DNA from: DSAR01 sp034437315
GTDB taxonomy: Bacteria > Chloroflexota > Anaerolineae > B4-G1
DNA: 22,415 nt
Direction of reading: 5' to 3'
Assembly (NCBI GenBank): GCA_034437315.1
Contig: DAOTUC010000314.1
Coordinates: 1 to 22,415 of the forward strand
Below, in pieces: positions 6,740 to 12,994 of this stretch. Position numbers and translations under genes: made by a program. The notes beneath the pieces were generated by a model. It was not told where the DNA came from. It made no database searches and worked only from the letters and a program-made list of their open reading frames with translations. Numbering within the stretch: position 1 is the stretch's first letter; each line of letters opens with the position of its first letter.

Positions 6740-7879
6740 ATGCGTGATATGTGCAACAGGTGTATCTCGATTATGGTCTTATTGGGCTTGCTCTGTCTGG
6801 CCCATCTTCCCGGCGCATCCGCTCAGACGCTCGACCCACTCAACGCCTGGCTCGCCCAAATCAATCAAACCCGGCTCAATGAGGGCCTGGCCCCCTATGG
6901 CTTTTCTCAGCGCTTGACCGCAGCCGCTCAACGACACGCCGCCGACGTGGCCGCGCATCAACTCGAATCCCACGCCGGTTCCGACGATTCGACGCCGGAA
7001 CAGCGCATCGCCGACGCCGGGTACCTGGGGTGGCGGGACGAAGAGGGCGCATTGGCCGTTGGGGAGATTGTCTGGGCCGGTTCCGGCGCGGTTGAGGACG
7101 CTATAGGTGATGCAATAGCCGCTTTCCTGGCCGACCCAGCGCAACGTGAGCGCTTGCTCAGCGATGTCTACCGGGAGGTGGGCATAGGCCTCGCAACCGG
7201 CGACGATGGGCGCGCCTATTACGTCTTGGATTTCGGCGTCCGCCCCAACGTTCTGCCGGTGTTCATTAACGATGACGCTGTCAGTACCGCGAACCCCCAG
7301 GTCGCCATCCGGCTGACTAACGAGCGTTTCCGTCCCGAGGGAGAAGGCAACGTTTTCATCGGGCGCGCGATTGAGATCCAGGTTAGCAACGCCCCCAACT
7401 TCAGCGAGGCGACCTGGCGTCCATGGGAACCCTTGATCCCCTGGAATTTGCCCAATGCGCCGGGGGAACACACGGTCTACATCCAATTCCGCGACGCCGC
7501 CGGGCGGACTGCGGCGTCGACCGACGCCATCATCCTAGGCGAGGGGACGTTCGTCCCACCAACTCTCGCTGTTCCCGACCTGCCGCCCCAGTCGCCCGCC
7601 ACGACCGCGGCTCAGGCGGGCGACCTATTCGACGCCACACCTACCTTTGCCCCTTTGCCGACCGCGATGCCTTTGCCGGCCGCCCCGGGCGGCGCGCTCT
7701 CCACGTCAGAAGCGACTCCCTTCCCCACATGGACCCCCCTGCCGACCGTGACGTCCACCCCGTCTCCGGCGACGACGACAGAAGACGAGATCGCGTATCC
7801 GCTGGGGCTATTGATCACGTTGCAGGGCGTGGCGCTGCTTCTGGGCGGCTATCTGGCCTTCCGGAGAGGATCGAGATAG
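6740..7879 (+). CDS. CAP (SCP/PR1-like) domain protein, secreted and membrane-anchored
   Basis: 379 residues. The ATG at 6740 is preceded by GGGAG at 9-nt spacing and begins a signal peptide (about 1-29, ending GASAQ); the frame is open further upstream, but nothing there supports a start. Residues about 30-170 form a CAP domain: LNAWLAQINQTRLNEGLAP, HAADVA, SHAGSDDSTPEQRIADAGY with the conserved His 78, Glu 109 in VGEIVWAG, and the REVGIGLA and YYVLDFG strands. Bacterial CAP proteins are secreted; their biochemical role is mostly unknown. A second beta-rich region (about 175-275) and a long Pro/Thr-rich stalk (about 280-350) precede a C-terminal membrane helix (about 353-373) and a basic tail (RRGSR). 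The CAP domain therefore probably stands off the outer membrane surface. murI follows within 45 nt and may share the transcript. Confidence 0.85.
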   Translation: MRDMCNRCISIMVLLGLLCLAHLPGASAQTLDPLNAWLAQINQTRLNEGLAPYGFSQRLTAAAQRHAADVAAHQLESHAGSDDSTPEQRIADAGYLGWRDEEGALAVGEIVWAGSGAVEDAIGDAIAAFLADPAQRERLLSDVYREVGIGLATGDDGRAYYVLDFGVRPNVLPVFINDDAVSTANPQVAIRLTNERFRPEGEGNVFIGRAIEIQVSNAPNFSEATWRPWEPLIPWNLPNAPGEHTVYIQFRDAAGRTAASTDAIILGEGTFVPPTLAVPDLPPQSPATTAAQAGDLFDATPTFAPLPTAMPLPAAPGGALSTSEATPFPTWTPLPTVTSTPSPATTTEDEIAYPLGLLITLQGVALLLGGYLAFRRGSR

Positions 7880-7921
7880 GCGGTGGACGCATGGCAAGGC
7901 GCTCCCAGGAGTCCACTTGAC

Positions 7922-8776
7922 GTGTTAGGCGCTCAACCGGTCGGGGTCTTCGACTCCGGCGTGGGAGGATTGAGCGTCTGGCGCGAGATCGCGCGCCGCT
8001 CGCCCCACGAATCGACGATCTACCTGGCGGATCAGGCCCACGTGCCCTATGGCCCGCGCCCGCTCAACCAGGTGCAGGCGCTTTCTGAGGAAATCGCACG
8101 TTTCTTGTTAAGCCGGGGATGTAAAATCATCGTCGTGGCTTGCAACACCGCATCGGCGGCGGCGCTGCACAGTTTGCGCCGCACTTTTCCCGATACCCCT
8201 TTTGTGGGGATGGAACCGGCGGTCAAGCCAGCCGTCGAGCGGACGCGCAACGGCGTCGTCGGCGTGATCGCCACCCAGGCGACCTTCCAGGGAGAGCTGT
8301 TCGCCAGCTTGATCGAGCGGTATGGCGGCGACACGCGCGTGCTGACCCAGACCTGTCCCGGTTTAGTGGCGGCGGTGGAGGGCGGCGCGTTGGACACCCC
8401 GGAAACGAAGAGGCTATTACAGAGATGCCTGACTCCCTTGATCGCCGCCGGGATAGACCAACTCGTATTGGGCTGCACCCATTACCCGTTTCTCCGGCCG
8501 GCCATTGAAAACCTCCTGGGCCCAACGGTGCAGGTGATCGATCCGGCGCCCGCCGTCGCCCGTCAGACAGAGCGTGTGCTGGCGCAGCGGGGGTTAGAGG
8601 CCGATCGGGGGCGCACAGGCCGCCACATCTTCTACACGACCGGGAATACCGGCGCTTTTTCCCGGATGATCGAGCGGCTTCTGCCCACCCACGCACACGC
8701 GATCCACGCGCAGCCGATTCGCTGGCGGGGAAATCATCTACCAGATAAACCCGGTGGCGGTGATTTTTCATCTTGA
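7922..8776 (+). CDS. murI: glutamate racemase
   Basis: 284 residues with the GTG start at 7922, which has AGGAG 10 nt upstream; an in-frame GTG at 7883 would add 13 residues not expected in the family. The enzyme makes D-glutamate for peptidoglycan stem peptides in the cytoplasm. Both catalytic cysteines are present: Cys 74 in VACNTASA and Cys 185 in LGCTHYPFL. The N-terminal GVFDSGVGGLSV holds the conserved Asp/Ser pair (Asp 11), and YLADQAHVPYG is also typical. Length and order fit the family. The stop codon overlaps the -35 box of the next promoter. Neighbouring CAP, PGRP and PBP1C genes point to a region concerned with the envelope. Confidence 0.96.
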   Translation: MLGAQPVGVFDSGVGGLSVWREIARRSPHESTIYLADQAHVPYGPRPLNQVQALSEEIARFLLSRGCKIIVVACNTASAAALHSLRRTFPDTPFVGMEPAVKPAVERTRNGVVGVIATQATFQGELFASLIERYGGDTRVLTQTCPGLVAAVEGGALDTPETKRLLQRCLTPLIAAGIDQLVLGCTHYPFLRPAIENLLGPTVQVIDPAPAVARQTERVLAQRGLEADRGRTGRHIFYTTGNTGAFSRMIERLLPTHAHAIHAQPIRWRGNHLPDKPGGGDFSS

Positions 8777-8801
8777 CAACTCCAACGAATTGTGGTATCT
8801 T
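8773..8801 (+). promoter_or_regulatory. promoter of the cold-shock gene
   Basis: TTGACA at 8773-8778, a 17-bp spacer and TATCTT at 8796-8801. The -35 box overlaps the murI stop codon. The predicted transcript starts near 8808. Confidence 0.75.
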
Positions 8802-8807
8802 GTACAC

Positions 8808-8908
8808 TGTTGTTCGTTTCTGGCAAAAGGATGGTCTTACGTGTACGGAGAGGGCCGAAAGAGCCAGACAGCCAGAATAGCTTAATTAGCGAGGAGGCAG
8901 GAAATATA
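8808..8908 (+). promoter_or_regulatory. long 5' leader of the cold-shock mRNA
   Basis: About 100 nt separate the predicted transcript start from the ATG at 8909, ending with a GAGGAGG ribosome site at 8891-8897. Long structured leaders control translation of cspA-type mRNAs in other bacteria. That this leader does the same is inferred from position and length only. Confidence 0.4.
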
Positions 8909-9172
8909 ATGGAAGAAAATGGTCGTACAATGGGGACAGTTCAGTGGTTCAGCCGCGTGAAGGGATATGGCTTTATCCGCCCCGATGAGCAAGAAGAAGA
9001 TGTGTTCGTTCACTACTCCGCCATCCGTGGCGAAGGGTATAGGAACCTGAACGAAGGTCAGCGAGTTGAGTTCACGATTGAAGACTCGCCCAAGGGCCCG
9101 CAGGCCGTGGATGTGGTCAGGCTTGAAACTGAAGAGAGCGAGCCGATCGCGTCGACAGGATTTAGCCTGTAG
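8909..9172 (+). CDS. cold-shock domain protein
   Basis: 87 residues with the start at 8909 after GAGGAGG (spacing 11); the alternative ATG at 8930 (MGTVQWF) lacks a ribosome site. It is a single cold-shock domain that binds single-stranded RNA and DNA and acts as an RNA chaperone. MGTVQWFSRVKGYGFIRP contains RNP1 and DVFVHYSAI is RNP2; KGPQAVDVVRL closes the fold. It has a short acidic N-terminal extension (MEENGRT) and a 17-residue C-terminal tail. It has its own promoter and terminator, so it is a single-gene unit. Confidence 0.95.
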   Translation: MEENGRTMGTVQWFSRVKGYGFIRPDEQEEDVFVHYSAIRGEGYRNLNEGQRVEFTIEDSPKGPQAVDVVRLETEESEPIASTGFSL

Positions 9173-9181
9173 GTTTAACCG

Positions 9182-9302
9182 CCAGAGCTCTTGCGTGCAG
9201 CTTGCGCTTCTGGTGTAGCCCTTAGGGCGCGTGAGTTCCGGCGATAGCCGGGTAAGTTATAAGGCCTCTCCAGCCCCAGTGATAAACTGGGGCTTTTTTT
9301 AT
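9182..9302 (+). terminator. hairpin-rich 3' region ending in a rho-independent terminator
   Basis: The clear terminator is the stem AGCCCCAGT (9272-9280), loop GATAA, ACTGGGGCT (9286-9294) and then a run of Ts. Before it lie three more hairpins: CCAG-AGC to GCT-CTGG (about 9182-9213), GCCCT-T-AGGGC (9218-9228) and CCGGC-GATA-GCCGG (9238-9251). Four stems in about 120 nt is more structure than termination needs. Confidence 0.85.
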
Positions 9303-9319
9303 TCGGCGCATACATACGT

Positions 9320-9348
9320 TTGACTTTTGATGCATTTAGCGGTATCCT
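9320..9348 (+). promoter_or_regulatory. promoter for the small acidic membrane protein gene
   Basis: TTGACT at 9320-9325, a 17-bp spacer and TATCCT at 9343-9348. The leader to the ATG at 9521 would be about 165 nt. Confidence 0.6.
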
Positions 9349-9365
9349 TAACTTAACAATTGGTT

Positions 9366-9482
9366 ACCCGACATTGTCGGGTCTGAATCTCCCGCAGGTT
9401 CGCTGCCACAATTGGTCAAAAATCGTCTCAGAACGCACAACAAATTGCGCCTGTCGATGTGCAGATTCTGAGCCTGCGGGAG
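9366..9482 (+). promoter_or_regulatory. leader with perfect palindrome and nested inverted repeat
   Basis: ACCCGACA-T-TGTCGGGT at 9366-9382 is a perfect 8-bp palindrome around one base, placed about 18 bp after the -10 box, where a repressor operator or an RNA hairpin would fit. Further on, CTCCCGCAGG (9389-9398) and CCTGCGGGAG (9473-9482) are exact inverted repeats enclosing 74 bases. The 348-bp gap between the cold-shock gene and 9521 holds only these, the promoter and the cold-shock 3' hairpins. Confidence 0.55.
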
Positions 9483-9520
9483 GTTTAGCTTGATAATGGC
9501 ATGTTAGTGAGGATAGCGCC

Positions 9521-9973
9521 ATGTTGGAAGAAAACGAGCAATTACCCGATTGGCTGATTGAACTACGCGACCAGCAAATCGCGGAGCAAACCGAAAAGCC
9601 AGACGCGAAAGCGATAGCTCCGCCACCGCCGGAGGACGTTGCGCCAGCACAACCCTCGGTGGAAGAGGACGCCGAAGACGACTTCCCAGGCCCCTCGATC
9701 TACGCCGAGGAGACGGTTGTCGAGGAGTCGCCCGAACCACAGACGCCCGGTGAACCCCAGGATGCGTTGGACAGTCTCCGCGAGCAGATGATCATGGCCG
9801 AGGGAGAATTTGAGGCCGAGGAACAAGCCTCTGGCCCATTGACCTTTGCCCAACCTATCATGAAGCTGAAACCCTCCCAACGCCTGGCGTTAGCCGTGAT
9901 GCTTTTCCTCGAAGTGGCGATAGGTGGATGCGTGCTATTGATGATCACGGAACGGGTGGTCATCCCATTCTAG
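9521..9973 (+). CDS. small acidic protein with C-terminal membrane helix, function unknown
   Basis: 150 residues; the ATG is preceded by GTGAGGA at suitable spacing. I do not recognise a functional family. The N-terminus carries a short hydrophobic/charged motif (LPDWLIELRDQ) that I associate with Chloroflexota proteins. Residues about 25-105 are acidic, proline-rich and probably disordered. A single hydrophobic helix (about 121-143) is followed by a short tail (ERVVIPF), suggesting a tail-anchored protein with its bulk in the cytoplasm. The stop codon TAG lies inside the 9-bp direct repeat flanking the inserted element downstream, so the last bases of the gene mark an insertion site. Confidence 0.75.
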   Translation: MLEENEQLPDWLIELRDQQIAEQTEKPDAKAIAPPPPEDVAPAQPSVEEDAEDDFPGPSIYAEETVVEESPEPQTPGEPQDALDSLREQMIMAEGEFEAEEQASGPLTFAQPIMKLKPSQRLALAVMLFLEVAIGGCVLLMITERVVIPF

Positions 9974-9975
9974 AG

Positions 9976-10109
9976 GCAATACCCGTGAATGAGTGTTGAC
10001 TCAATCACCTTATGGATAGTAGGCCAACCCCCGTTGGCCGTTTCTGTACTAAAACCGCCCAACAGGGGTTGGGCTCCTACCCAGGAATATATTTCATTCG
10101 CGGGTATTG
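9976..10109. mobile_element. 134-bp MITE-like inverted-repeat element with 9-bp target duplication
   Basis: CAATACCCGTGAATGA (9977-9992) and TCATTCGCGGGTATTG (10094-10109) are terminal inverted repeats matching at 15 of 16 positions. Inside are two facing hairpins, CCAAC...GTTGG (about 10024-10038) and CCCAAC...GTTGGG (about 10058-10073), which also pair with each other as part of a longer arm. ATTCTAGAG occurs directly outside both ends (9967-9975 and 10110-10118), the expected footprint of a transposition with 9-bp target duplication. There is no transposase, so the element would be non-autonomous. Confidence 0.75.
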
Positions 10110-10114
10110 ATTCT

Positions 10115-10199
10115 AGAGACTATTAAAAAATTCGCTCAGAGGCCCGCCCTCGGGCCGATTGGCGCCCCCGGGACGGTGGCTAGAGCAATTATTTAAGAC
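10115..10199 (-). repeat. 85-bp dispersed repeat, copy B (inverted)
   Basis: Reverse-strand copy of the element at 193-277, the same length with six substitutions. The GC hairpin is kept (GGCCCG and CGGGCC around CCCT on the plus strand). Its left edge overlaps the right-hand 9-bp duplication of the neighbouring inserted element by four bases. The remaining 10200-10312, before the next gene, holds no confident promoter; TTGATT at 10225-10230 is a weak -35 candidate. Confidence 0.8.
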
Positions 10200-10312
10200 A
10201 CTCTGGACGAAAAATAATCATCCCTTGATTTTTTGATATAGTTTTGGCATTTATGGCGGCCTTTGCGGTCGTTTTTACGTCTATTCGTAGCGTGACCTGG
10301 AGAGACAGCAAT

Positions 10313-12031
10313 ATGAATCAAAAACAAGAGAATCAGACCGCTTGGGTGTGGCGTTCGGAACCGCGTGAGACAGCCCAAGTGCGTTTCCCGGACGGACGCG
10401 CCTTTGAAGCGCCGGCAGGGACGCCCTTGGAGGCCTATGTCCAGGCGGCCGTGGATCGGCGCAGCGCGCCGGTGATCGCGGCCCTGGTAAATGGTAAATT
10501 ACGCGAGTTGACTTACCCCATTGAACGAGATGCTTTCGTCACACCATTATATCTTGCCGACTCAGATGGCGTGAGAATTTATCGACGGTCCTTATCTTTT
10601 CTCCTGGTCACTGCCGTGCGTGAACTATTCCCTGATGCACAGATTTTTGTGGATTACACGTTACCCTTTGGAGGGTACTTCTGTCAAGTACAGGGCCGGG
10701 ACCCGTTCACGCCAGAGGAATTAGCGCGCCTCAAGGCCCACATGCAAGACATCGTCGAGCAAGACAACCCGATCAAGCGGGAATTTGTTCCATTAGATAC
10801 AGCGGTCAAAACCTTTAAGGAGCGAGGCGAGATCGAAAAAGTGCGTCTCCTGAGTCGTCGACAAAAAGACTACCTGGCGCTCTACAGCTTGCGCGGCATG
10901 CGAGACTACTTCTACGGTTATATGACACCCTCGACCGGGTATCTGCGTTATTTCGATTTATTGCCCTGGTCGCCCGGTTTTGTGCTCCAATATCCCCGCC
11001 GCCACTGGCCGACGGAATTGCGCCCGGTGCGCGACTATCCCCAATTGACGGCCATATTTCGAGAGTATGGGGAATGGCTGCGCCTCCTGGAAGTGGACTC
11101 GGTGAGCGAACTCAACGAAGCGATCGATAGCAACCGCATTCGCGAGTTGATCCTCGTCGCAGAGGCGCTCCACGAGCAGCGTATCGCCCAGATCGCCGCC
11201 CAGATCGCCCCTCGACGGGAGGAGGTGCGGGTAGTCTTCATCGCCGGGCCTTCGGCGGCCGGGAAGACGACGTTTGCCAAGCGTTTGTCGATTCAATTGC
11301 TAGCTCACGGCCTGCAGCCTTTCCCGCTGGCGCTGGATAATTTCTTCGTGGAACGGGATCAGACGCCTCGAGATGAGAACGGTGAATATGATTTCGAGTC
11401 GCTCGATGCGTTGGACCTGGCGCTCTTCAATCAAAAGCTGGTCGCTTTGCTACAGGGCGACGAAGTGCAACTGCCCCGTTTCAATTTCTTGACCGGTCGT
11501 CGGGAGAAAGGGGACGTCGTTCAGCTTGGCGCCAATCACGTCGTGCTCGTCGAGGGGATCCACGGGTTGAATCCGACGTTGAGCGCCTCCGTGGCCCAAG
11601 AAAGCGTTTTTCGCATCTACGTCTCAGCGTTGACCCAACTCAACATCGACCGGCACAACCGCGTGCCCACGACCGACACCCGGCTCCTGCGCCGAATCGT
11701 GCGCGACGCGACTTACCGGGGTTACACGGCCGAGGAAACCCTGGATCGCTGGGAAAGCGTGCGCCGAGGCGAGAAGCGATACATCTTCCCCTACCAGGAA
11801 AACGCCGACGTGATGTTCAACTCGGCGCTGGCCTACGAGTTGGCGGTCCTCAAACCGCTGGTTGAACCCCTGCTCCTACAGGTGAAATCCAGCAGCCCCC
11901 GGCGGGTGGAGGTCAAACGCCTGTTGGCCTTCTTACAATGGTTCGAGGGCTGCGGATGTGACCTCATCCCCGATAACTCGCTCTTGCGGGAGTTCATCGG
12001 CGGCTCGATCCTGCGGGATTACAGCCCATGA
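10313..12031 (+). CDS. TGS domain/ThrRS-like domain/P-loop nucleoside kinase fusion (uridine kinase-like)
   Basis: 572 residues with ATG at 10313 after GGAGAG. Residues about 20-88 are a TGS domain (VRFPDGRAFEAPAGTPLEAY). About 90-200 resemble the second additional (editing-type) domain of threonyl-tRNA synthetase (RRSLSFLLVTAVRELFPDA, TPEELARLKAHMQDIV, NPIKREFV), but the HxxxH metal motif is absent. From about residue 305 comes a phosphoribulokinase/uridine-kinase type P-loop kinase: Walker A GPSAAGKTT (312-320; Lys 318), substrate loop LDNFFVERDQTPRDENG, VLVEGIHGLNP and RIVRDATYRGYTAEETLDRW. Proteins with this architecture are usually annotated as nucleoside or uridine kinases. The kinase fold is certain; the substrate and the role of the tRNA-synthetase-derived part are not. 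The next small gene starts shortly after its stop. Confidence 0.85.
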   Translation: MNQKQENQTAWVWRSEPRETAQVRFPDGRAFEAPAGTPLEAYVQAAVDRRSAPVIAALVNGKLRELTYPIERDAFVTPLYLADSDGVRIYRRSLSFLLVTAVRELFPDAQIFVDYTLPFGGYFCQVQGRDPFTPEELARLKAHMQDIVEQDNPIKREFVPLDTAVKTFKERGEIEKVRLLSRRQKDYLALYSLRGMRDYFYGYMTPSTGYLRYFDLLPWSPGFVLQYPRRHWPTELRPVRDYPQLTAIFREYGEWLRLLEVDSVSELNEAIDSNRIRELILVAEALHEQRIAQIAAQIAPRREEVRVVFIAGPSAAGKTTFAKRLSIQLLAHGLQPFPLALDNFFVERDQTPRDENGEYDFESLDALDLALFNQKLVALLQGDEVQLPRFNFLTGRREKGDVVQLGANHVVLVEGIHGLNPTLSASVAQESVFRIYVSALTQLNIDRHNRVPTTDTRLLRRIVRDATYRGYTAEETLDRWESVRRGEKRYIFPYQENADVMFNSALAYELAVLKPLVEPLLLQVKSSSPRRVEVKRLLAFLQWFEGCGCDLIPDNSLLREFIGGSILRDYSP

Positions 12032-12070
12032 GTGAGATTGGATTATATTTCAAATGAGTACGGTGTGGCT

Positions 12071-12346
12071 ATGGATGCTGATAGCTCTGTAAAACGCACG
12101 GGCCAGACTCGCGATCTAGGCCAGATACGCCAGGGCTGGGATGAGATTGAGCAGATGGAGGTCCGCCTGCTGCGTCAGATGACAGTTCAGGAGAGCTTGC
12201 GGCAGTACCTGGCGCTCCAACGAGCCTTCGAGCCGCAGCTTCGGGCGACTGAACATCTCTTCCGCGCTGAGCGACTGGCCCATCTGAGGAATTTGCAGCG
12301 CCGGCTGTTAAGTTTGAACGCCCTTGACGACTGCGCGGAGTCGTAG
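12071..12346 (+). CDS. small helical protein of unknown function, partner of the downstream nucleotidyltransferase
   Basis: 91 residues from the ATG at 12071; a GTG at 12032, right after the kinase stop, is an alternative that would add 13 residues. Neither has a strong ribosome site. The protein is charged and almost wholly predicted alpha-helical (from DLGQIRQGWDEIEQMEVRLLRQM to HLRNLQRRLLSLN), with no transmembrane segment and no motif I recognise. Its stop is one base before the ATG of the nucleotidyltransferase gene, so the two are probably co-translated. An antitoxin-like or accessory role is possible from the layout only. Confidence 0.65.
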   Translation: MDADSSVKRTGQTRDLGQIRQGWDEIEQMEVRLLRQMTVQESLRQYLALQRAFEPQLRATEHLFRAERLAHLRNLQRRLLSLNALDDCAES

Positions 12347-12347
12347 T

Positions 12348-12908
12348 ATGCGCGCCCTTTTCAAATCTTTGGTCGCCTTACAGGATCGGCTCGATGCAGC
12401 CGGGATTCCCTCGGCTGTTATCGGGGGAATCCCTGTGGGAATATGGGGTGAGCCGCGCGTTACCCGTGATGTGGACGTAAAGATCCTCCTGACGCGCGAC
12501 GACGCGGCTCGTTTGCTTGATATCCTAGGATCTGATTATCGATCTCTGATTGAAAATCCACTGCGTTCTCTAGCTAAAACAGGTGTTCTGTTCGTGCAGG
12601 ATGAGCAAGAAACGCGGCTGGACCTCTTGCTCGGCGAGACATCTTTCGATGTGGCAACTATCCGGCGAGCTCTGCCTGTGACTTTAGCTCCTGGACTTGA
12701 AGCTCAGGTTTGCACTCCAGAGGATTTGATTATCTACAAACTGGTCTCTACCCGTCAACGGGATTATGAAGACGCGGTGAGCGTCATTCGCCGGCAGGGG
12801 GAGGCGCTGGACGATGATTACGTTGTCGAGTGGTTGCGTCAGTTTGAGCAAGCGCTGGCTGACTCCACGCTGGTCGCTGCATATCAACGCCTGCGTGGAG
12901 AGGTGTAA
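12348..12908 (+). CDS. nucleotidyltransferase-fold protein (AbiEii/MNT-like)
   Basis: 186 residues; the ATG at 12348 has GGAG 7 nt upstream and follows the preceding stop by one base. The fold is recognised by AVIGGIPVGIWG (Gly 26-Gly 27), then TRDVDVKI with the metal-binding pair Asp 41 and Asp 43, and a third acidic residue in TRLDLLLGE (Asp 92). TPEDLIIYKLVSTRQRDYEDAVSVIRRQ is typical of standalone nucleotidyltransferases, including AbiEii-type toxins and related proteins. All three catalytic acids are present, so it should be active. It would transfer a nucleotide to an RNA or protein, target unknown. The gene looks more AT-rich than its neighbours, which may mean it was acquired. A gap of 86 bp with no clear promoter precedes the PBP gene. 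Confidence 0.8.
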   Translation: MRALFKSLVALQDRLDAAGIPSAVIGGIPVGIWGEPRVTRDVDVKILLTRDDAARLLDILGSDYRSLIENPLRSLAKTGVLFVQDEQETRLDLLLGETSFDVATIRRALPVTLAPGLEAQVCTPEDLIIYKLVSTRQRDYEDAVSVIRRQGEALDDDYVVEWLRQFEQALADSTLVAAYQRLRGEV

Positions 12909-12994
12909 ATGTGGTACAGTTTAAAGGTAGGAGCATGGTCACCCTGATCATATATCTGATCGATTGTGGGCCTTAGTTTGCTTGAGGTTTGCTG

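Noticed and set aside
10198..10209. Third copy of the 29-bp repeat
   Set aside because: Only ACACTCTGGACG is shared, which is too short to separate from chance, and it is not followed by a promoter-like -10.
10244..10312. Upstream start for the kinase fusion gene
   Set aside because: The ATG at 10313 has a good ribosome site and directly precedes the TGS domain; the extension is hydrophobic without domain support.
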